Assembly: GCA_910577765.1 (NCBI GenBank)
Contig: CAJTOV010000155.1
Span: forward strand, 1 to 8,628
Direction: 5' to 3'
Source of the DNA: an uncultured Lachnospiraceae bacterium
Lineage (GTDB): Bacteria > Bacillota > Clostridia > Lachnospirales > Lachnospiraceae
DNA length: 8,628 nt
Shown here: in pieces, positions 4,658-8,628 of the stretch
Position numbering within the stretch: the first letter of the stretch is position 1
How the letters are laid out: every line of letters begins with the position of its first letter
Notes under the pieces: generated by a model
What the model saw: the letters and a program-made list of their open reading frames with translations, nothing else
Databases searched by the model: none
What the model was told of the DNA's origin: nothing
Position numbers and translations under genes: made by a program

Positions 4658-5857
4658 ATGAAAGCTGTCAAACGGCTGTTTCTCTGTCTGTTGTTATTCC
4701 TGTTTCTTGCTGCCCTTTTTAAAACCCATGCAGACCCGGGGGCAGTCCCCACCATGCTGGCCGGAATTCCGGATGCCATCACTTCGGCAAAATCCGGCCT
4801 GCCCTGGATTTCCAGGGCACCGGGCCAATCCGGCACCTCTCCTGGTTCGGGAGAGCCTTCCGGTGCCGGGGCTTCCGGCTCCCAGGGCACGGACGGGCAG
4901 AAGGATACTGCCGATGCCCCCAAAAAGTATATTAAATGGGTGGATTTTCAGGTTACTTCCGATGCCATGGCCCAGGCACTCCGCTATGATGTGGAAACCT
5001 GCGGCCAGGAGCCCCATTTCTCCTGGATTGAGCTGCTGGCCTGGCTGGGCGCAAAATACGGCGGTGATTTCTCCCGCTATAAGCAGTCCGATCTCAGGGA
5101 TCTTGTGGAAAAGCTGAAATCCGGCACTACCATGGCAGAGCTTACCGCGGATTCCAAATATTATTCCTATTATCTGGAGGCCTACACCGCAGTCCTGGGC
5201 GGCATGGTCGGCGCCTATGAGATTCAGGTTCCTGACCAGGCCACCGGAGAGCCGATGTGGGTCACCAAATACGGGCTGAAAGCCTTCTCCCCCATTGCCA
5301 AAAACTATCCCTACCAGGACTATGATGATTTCGGCGCTGCCCGCAGCTACGGCTTCCGCAGGCAGCATCTGGGACACGACCTTATGGGGCAGGTGGGCAC
5401 CCCGGTCATTGCCGTGGAGTCCGGCTATGTGGAAGCCATAGGCTGGAACCAGTACGGTGGCTGGCGGCTGGGTATCCGCAGCTTTGACAAGAAGCGTTAT
5501 TACTACTATGCACACCTGCGGAAGAACTATCCCTACCACAAATCCCTTAAGGAAGGAAGCCATGTCCAGGCAGGGGATGTGATCGGCTACCTGGGCCGCA
5601 CCGGCTACAGTACTGCCGAAAACACCAACAACATTGACGAACCCCACCTGCATTTCGGTATGCAGCTGATCTTCGATGAATCCCAGAAGGACGGGAACAA
5701 CGAAATATGGATCAGCTGCTACGAACTGACCAGATTTCTCTCTGCCAACCGTTCCGAGACAGTCAAAAACCAGGAAACCAAAGAATACTACCGGGTCTAC
5801 CAGATGAAAGACCCCGCCATTCCTGGCGGGGCCGTGATGCAGAGTATCTCTGATTAA
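4658..5857 (+). CDS. Secreted or membrane-anchored M23-family metallopeptidase
   Basis: The 399-residue protein is a probable zinc endopeptidase acting on peptidoglycan cross-links outside the membrane. Residues 1-20 form a Leu/Phe-rich signal or anchor helix after MKAVKR. Residues 50-88 are a Gly/Ser/Pro-rich linker. Residues 90-200 form a helical region without a recognised domain. Residues 230-340 are the peptidase domain, with zinc ligands His237 and Asp241 (HLGHD) and His332 (HLHFG), and catalytic-site histidines His286 (YAHL) and His330. All key residues are present, so it should be active. I chose the ATG at 4658 because GGGGAGG (4645-4651) lies 6 nt upstream. An in-frame ATG at 4622 would add 12 residues, without a good ribosome site, and blunt the signal peptide. 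It follows the metallo-hydrolase gene and converges on the gene at 5859. Confidence 0.92.
   Translation: MKAVKRLFLCLLLFLFLAALFKTHADPGAVPTMLAGIPDAITSAKSGLPWISRAPGQSGTSPGSGEPSGAGASGSQGTDGQKDTADAPKKYIKWVDFQVTSDAMAQALRYDVETCGQEPHFSWIELLAWLGAKYGGDFSRYKQSDLRDLVEKLKSGTTMAELTADSKYYSYYLEAYTAVLGGMVGAYEIQVPDQATGEPMWVTKYGLKAFSPIAKNYPYQDYDDFGAARSYGFRRQHLGHDLMGQVGTPVIAVESGYVEAIGWNQYGGWRLGIRSFDKKRYYYYAHLRKNYPYHKSLKEGSHVQAGDVIGYLGRTGYSTAENTNNIDEPHLHFGMQLIFDESQKDGNNEIWISCYELTRFLSANRSETVKNQETKEYYRVYQMKDPAIPGGAVMQSISD
4761..4869. repeat. Cluster of palindromes within the M23 linker coding region
   Basis: Three separate inverted repeats fall within 109 bp. They are CCGGAATTCCGG (4761-4772), GCCCTGGA/TCCAGGGC (4801-4818, 2-nt loop), and a nested hairpin CCGGCACC/GGTGCCGG (4830-4837 with 4862-4869) enclosing CTCTCC/GGAGAG. 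They encode residues about 35-71, spanning the end of the membrane-proximal segment and the first half of the Gly/Ser/Pro-rich linker. They could fold in the mRNA just after the signal-peptide codons, or mark repeat insertions tolerated in a flexible linker. Confidence 0.6.
5812..5831 (-). terminator. Possible terminator of the cell-wall-binding protein gene, inside the M23 coding end
   Basis: A GC-rich 7-bp perfect stem, CCCCGCC (5812-5818) with GGCGGGG (5825-5831), has a 6-nt loop. On the minus strand it lies 27 nt past the stop of the gene at 5859 and is followed by TCTTTC, a weak U-tract. On the plus strand there is no T-run. It codes for part of KDPAIPGGAV near the M23 C-terminus, so the same bases would serve both purposes. 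Confidence 0.4.
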
Positions 5858-5858
5858 A

Positions 5859-6836
5859 TCAGTTGTTTTTAAGAGTTCCGTCGCTTCCCAGAATATAACC
5901 GTCCGGAGTCGTGGTGTTGGTCAGCATGGCTCCGGAATTCTCATCGCAGTAATACCGCTTTCCTTCCCAGTCAATCCACCCGGTCTTCATATATCCGTTC
6001 TCGTCAAAGAAATACCAGTCATTCTTGATCCGTTCCCAGTTGTTCTTTGTGCAGGTTCCGTCGCTGTGGGAATACCACCAGCCTATATCGTCACGGACCC
6101 ACTCCCCCCGGACAGGGATATCTCCGGCGCTTCCGCTGCGGATGGCCTCTGCCTGGGCATCGCTGATGGTCACTGCGGCAGATTCTCCCCACTTGCCTTT
6201 GTTCTCCGGATTCAGCTTGTTGACCCCCCGGACCTTGGCACTGTAGGTTCCCGGCTTGGACATCTGGGTACGTGCATCCAGGTAAGGGGTCTCGGTGGTC
6301 ATGTAGCTGGCGCCTACACCGGTTCCGTTCCTGTATAAGCGGACCTCGTAGCTTCCTGCGTTAAGTACCTCATCCCAGTACACATATCCGTTGTCCGCAA
6401 TGGTCACCTCCGTCTGGGCGCCTACCTGCTCTGCCATGGGAGGCAGCTTCACCCGCAGCGCCAGGGTCTCGGAGGAGTCCTGCTTGGTGGCCTTCACATA
6501 GGTTGCCCCAGCCAGCTTCACATCACTGGCCTTGGTCAGGGAAAAATAGTACCCCTCATCGGCTCTAAGGTAGATGGTCAGCTCCGGCACATCCTCATTC
6601 ATCCACTCAAATCCTACGTTCTCAATATCGTAATAATCATAGGAGCAGTTGCCTCCCCGGACCTCAACCTCAATCTGTTCTTCCCCAAACCGGGTCTCCG
6701 GCTCAATCACTGCTTCCACATTGACACTGACGGACCGGATCTTCTTCCGGGTAGCAGCCAGGGCCGGCACCGCAGATGTGGTCAGAATTGCCGCCACTGA
6801 CACTGCCAGCAGAATTCCTTTTCCCAATCGTCTCAT
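5859..6836 (-). CDS. Secreted protein with choline-binding-type cell-wall repeats
   Basis: The 325-residue exported protein has a signal peptide at 1-27/28 (VSVAAILTTSAVPALA). Residues 30-130 form an unrecognised, beta-rich region (EPETRFGEEQIEVEVR...). Residues 138-226 are a fibronectin III-like domain (YVYWDEVLNAGSYEVRLYRNG, GTYSAKVRGVN). The C-terminus, 246-325, has about three aromatic repeats of the cell-wall-binding type (GWWYSHSDGT, DWYFFDENGYMKTGW, KRYYCDENSGAM, GYILGSDGTLKNN). Such repeats bind choline or other wall polymers in relatives; the ligand here is unknown. No catalytic motif was seen, so an adhesin, scaffold or surface-layer role is a guess. AAAGGTGAT and GGGGGA lie upstream of the ATG. 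The stop is one base from the stop of the convergent M23 gene. Confidence 0.85.
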   Translation of the reverse strand: MRRLGKGILLAVSVAAILTTSAVPALAATRKKIRSVSVNVEAVIEPETRFGEEQIEVEVRGGNCSYDYYDIENVGFEWMNEDVPELTIYLRADEGYYFSLTKASDVKLAGATYVKATKQDSSETLALRVKLPPMAEQVGAQTEVTIADNGYVYWDEVLNAGSYEVRLYRNGTGVGASYMTTETPYLDARTQMSKPGTYSAKVRGVNKLNPENKGKWGESAAVTISDAQAEAIRSGSAGDIPVRGEWVRDDIGWWYSHSDGTCTKNNWERIKNDWYFFDENGYMKTGWIDWEGKRYYCDENSGAMLTNTTTPDGYILGSDGTLKNN

Positions 6837-6877
6837 ATATATCCCCCATCACCTTTCTTATTTATTTTCATAAATTC

Positions 6878-6906
6878 AATTTATTACAGAAAGACATTGC
6901 TGTCAA
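6878..6906 (-). promoter_or_regulatory. Probable sigma-A promoter of the cell-wall-binding protein gene
   Basis: The minus strand has a perfect -35 TTGACA (6906-6901), a 17-bp spacer and TAAATT (6883-6878), which matches four of six -10 bases. The expected start near 6871 gives a leader of about 35 nt carrying AAAGGTGAT. The weak -10 makes this less certain than the other promoters in the window. Confidence 0.6.
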
Positions 6907-7010
6907 TAGATTTCCCAATATTGTAATTATTTCAATAAAAAATGTAAGAAATGGAAGGAGGTGTCCGTCCCCGGCAAGAGTCTGTTTTATGAGGAGACCA
7001 TTTCCCACTT

Positions 7011-7118
7011 AAAAATGGGGCTGTCGGAAAATAACTTCCACACACAATCTGTTGCTGTGATACTATCAGGATCACAGAATATCTTGTATGCAGACAATGA
7101 TTTTCCGACAGCCCCATT
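7011..7118 (-). terminator. 105-bp inverted-repeat element, likely rny terminator and possibly MITE-derived
   Basis: A perfect 19-bp inverted repeat (7014-7032 with 7100-7118; arm AATGGGGCTGTCGGAAAAT) encloses 67 nt. That interior holds a second hairpin, CTGTGAT/ATCACAG (7055-7061 with 7071-7077). On the minus strand the outer stem is followed by a T-run (ATTTTTAA, 7017-7010), and the stem starts 38 nt past the rny stop, so it can serve as the rny terminator. The arms GGGGCTGTCGG resemble terminal repeats of some insertion sequences, so it may be a miniature element. No clear target duplication was found. The rest of the gene-free stretch 6837-7155, apart from the promoter at 6878-6906, shows no gene. 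Confidence 0.65.
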
Positions 7119-7155
7119 ATATGGAACCGTTCTCTAAGCCCTGTTACCGGACAGC

Positions 7156-8628
7156 TTACTTGGCGTAATCGGTAGCACGGGATTCCCGGATCACATTGAC
7201 CTTGATCTGGCCGGGATATTCCAGCTCATTCTCAATCCGCTTGGATATCTCACGGGCCATGAGAATCATGTCATCGTCGCTGACCTGTTCCGGTACTACC
7301 ATAATTCTGACCTCACGGCCGGCCTGAATCGCAAAGGACTTGTCCACTCCCTTGAAGGAATTGGTAATATCCTCCAGCTGTTTCAGCCGGTTGGTATATG
7401 TCTCCAGAGTCTCTCTTCTGGCACCGGGCCTTGCCGCGGAAATGGTATCCGCAGCCTGGACAATGCAGGCAATGAGACTCTGCGGCTCAACGTCGCTGTG
7501 ATGGGATTCCACGGAATTGATCACAACCGCGGATTCCTTATACTTTCTGCAAAGATCGGAACCAAGCTGCACATGGGAACCCTCCATCTCGTGATCGACG
7601 GATTTGCCAATGTCATGGAGCAGACCAGCACGCTTCGCCATACGTACATCCACACCTACTTCTGCTGCCAGAAGACCGGCCAACTGGGCCACCTCCACGG
7701 AATGCCGCAGGGCGTTCTGGCCATAACTGGTGCGGAACTTCATCTTGCCAAGAAGCTTCACCAGTTCCGGATGGATGCCGTGGATTCCTACCTCCAGGGT
7801 AGCTGCCTCGCCATCTTCCCGCATATTGGCTTCTACTTCCTTCTGTGCCTTCTCAACCATCTCCTCAATCCTGGCCGGGTGAATCCGCCCGTCCACGATC
7901 AGACGTTCCAGGGCCACACGGGCAACCTCCCGCCGGATGGGATCAAAGCCTGACAGAACCACAGCCTCCGGCGTATCGTCAATGATCAGTTCCACGCCGG
8001 TCATGGTCTCCAGGGTACGGATATTACGTCCCTCACGGCCGATAATACGTCCTTTCATCTCGTCGCTGGGAAGCTGTACCACAGACACCGTGGTCTCGGC
8101 AACATGGTCAGCCGCACATCTCTGAATGGCTGTAACCACGTAATCCCTGGCCTTCTTGTCCGCCTCTTCCCTGGCCTTGTTCTCCAGCTCCTTGATCAGG
8201 CGGGCCGTGTCATGCTTCACGTCGTCTTCCACGGATTTGAGAAGGTAATCCCTGGCCTGCTCGGAAGTCAGACCGGAGATCCGCTCCAGTTCCTGCATCC
8301 CTTTCTCGTAGAGGGTCTCTACCTCGGCACTGCGCCGGTTTAAGGCTTCCTCCCGGGCTGCCAGACCGGCCTCCCGCTTCTCCATGTTCTCTGCTTTCTT
8401 GTCCAGATTCTCTTCTTTGCTCAGTACACGTCTTTCATAGCGCTGAAGCTCAGCTCTTCTTTCCTTTGTTTCTCTATCCAGCTCATTCTTAGTCTTTATA
8501 GACTCTTCTTTCGCTTCCAGGAGAGCTTCTCGCTTCTTTGTCTCTGCTACTTTTAACGCTTCATCGATTATCTCCCTGGATTTTTCTTCCGCAGAACCTA
8601 CCTTGCTTTCATAAGTCTTTTTCTGATA
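7156..8628 (-). CDS. rny: Ribonuclease Y (N-terminus outside the window)
   Basis: This is the main endoribonuclease that starts mRNA decay in many Firmicutes, acting at the inner face of the membrane as part of a degradosome-like network. The window holds 490 residues; the family is about 520, so roughly 30 residues including the N-terminal membrane helix are missing beyond 8628. The reading frame is open to the window edge. Visible residues 1 to about 150 are a charged Glu/Lys/Arg-rich coiled coil. The KH domain has GREGRN at about 197-202. The HD domain has RHS (309-311), LLHD with the HD pair at 338-339, a further His at 352, HH at 376-377 and Asp394. An in-frame ATG at 8385 is internal to the coiled coil, not the start. 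The gene ends before a 19-bp inverted repeat that likely terminates it. Confidence 0.97.
   Translation of the reverse strand, partial: YQKKTYESKVGSAEEKSREIIDEALKVAETKKREALLEAKEESIKTKNELDRETKERRAELQRYERRVLSKEENLDKKAENMEKREAGLAAREEALNRRSAEVETLYEKGMQELERISGLTSEQARDYLLKSVEDDVKHDTARLIKELENKAREEADKKARDYVVTAIQRCAADHVAETTVSVVQLPSDEMKGRIIGREGRNIRTLETMTGVELIIDDTPEAVVLSGFDPIRREVARVALERLIVDGRIHPARIEEMVEKAQKEVEANMREDGEAATLEVGIHGIHPELVKLLGKMKFRTSYGQNALRHSVEVAQLAGLLAAEVGVDVRMAKRAGLLHDIGKSVDHEMEGSHVQLGSDLCRKYKESAVVINSVESHHSDVEPQSLIACIVQAADTISAARPGARRETLETYTNRLKQLEDITNSFKGVDKSFAIQAGREVRIMVVPEQVSDDDMILMAREISKRIENELEYPGQIKVNVIRESRATDYAK

Noticed and set aside
4694..5653. A 319-codon minus-strand frame
   Set aside because: It is antisense to the M23 peptidase, whose catalytic motifs are intact. 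It is a codon-bias shadow.
6957..6977. GGTGTCCGTCCCC motif reminiscent of REP sequences linked to tyrosine transposases
   Set aside because: Only one copy and no clear palindrome or transposase in the window, so the resemblance cannot be supported.
6954..7012. A perfect AAGGAGGTG ribosome-site-like sequence on the plus strand at 6956-6964
   Set aside because: No start codon at proper spacing opens a real frame. The nearest ATG (6989) gives only seven codons.
6932..7117. A 61-codon minus-strand frame beginning in the 105-bp inverted repeat
   Set aside because: There is no ribosome site, and the frame starts in a terminator stem. The encoded sequence shows no recognisable features.
7116..7121. 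TATAAT on the minus strand just upstream of the 105-bp element, a possible promoter for a small RNA
   Set aside because: No -35-like sequence stands 16-18 bp upstream (ACAGGG there), and the hexamer partly overlaps the inverted repeat arm.
1..8628. CRISPR array
   Set aside because: The repeats present are palindromic elements at irregular distances with no regular spacer series, and no cas gene is visible.

Overview
The window looks like a chromosomal segment of a Gram-positive Firmicute, most likely a gut-type clostridium of the Lachnospiraceae. The grounds are a class III (Firmicute-type) fructose-1,6-bisphosphatase, a ribonuclease Y, a HAAS/DUF1700-like membrane protein, choline-binding-type cell-wall repeats, strong AGGAGG ribosome binding sites, sigma-A promoters with 17-bp spacers, and moderate GC with AT-rich intergenic regions. 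The family-level placement is an inference. No rRNA, tRNA, CRISPR array, phage gene or transposase gene was seen.

Layout from left to right. Positions 1-63 hold the right end of a small palindromic repeat. At 98-721 (minus) is a secreted NlpC/P60 peptidase with a consensus promoter. The gene-free stretch 722-1158 holds that promoter, a WalR-like box, one complete and one partial copy of the repeat, and the terminator of the next operon. That operon (minus) is fbp (1647-3581) followed by a HAAS-like membrane protein (1159-1650), joined by an ATGA overlap. Between fbp and the divergent metallo-beta-lactamase-fold gene (3791-4603, plus) lie two back-to-back promoters with a compact inverted repeat between them. 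A secreted M23 peptidase (4658-5857, plus) follows 54 bp downstream. It converges, with a single base between stop codons, on a secreted cell-wall-binding-repeat protein (5859-6836, minus). The gene-free stretch 6837-7155 holds that gene's promoter and a 105-bp inverted-repeat element. The window ends inside rny (7156-8628, minus), which lacks only its N-terminal membrane anchor region.

Three of the seven genes encode exported cell-envelope proteins: two peptidoglycan peptidases and one putative wall-binding protein. Two are central housekeeping genes, for gluconeogenesis and mRNA decay. The protein-coding content is ordinary.

The most unusual signal is non-coding. It is a family of short elements with imperfect terminal inverted repeats of the type TGTTACCGTTCACGG. 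They occur in near-complete, partial and minimal (end-to-end) forms in at least four places, two of them with possible target-site duplications. Two copies share a 46-bp identical core and flank the NlpC/P60 gene. A minimal copy sits between the fbp and metallo-hydrolase promoters.
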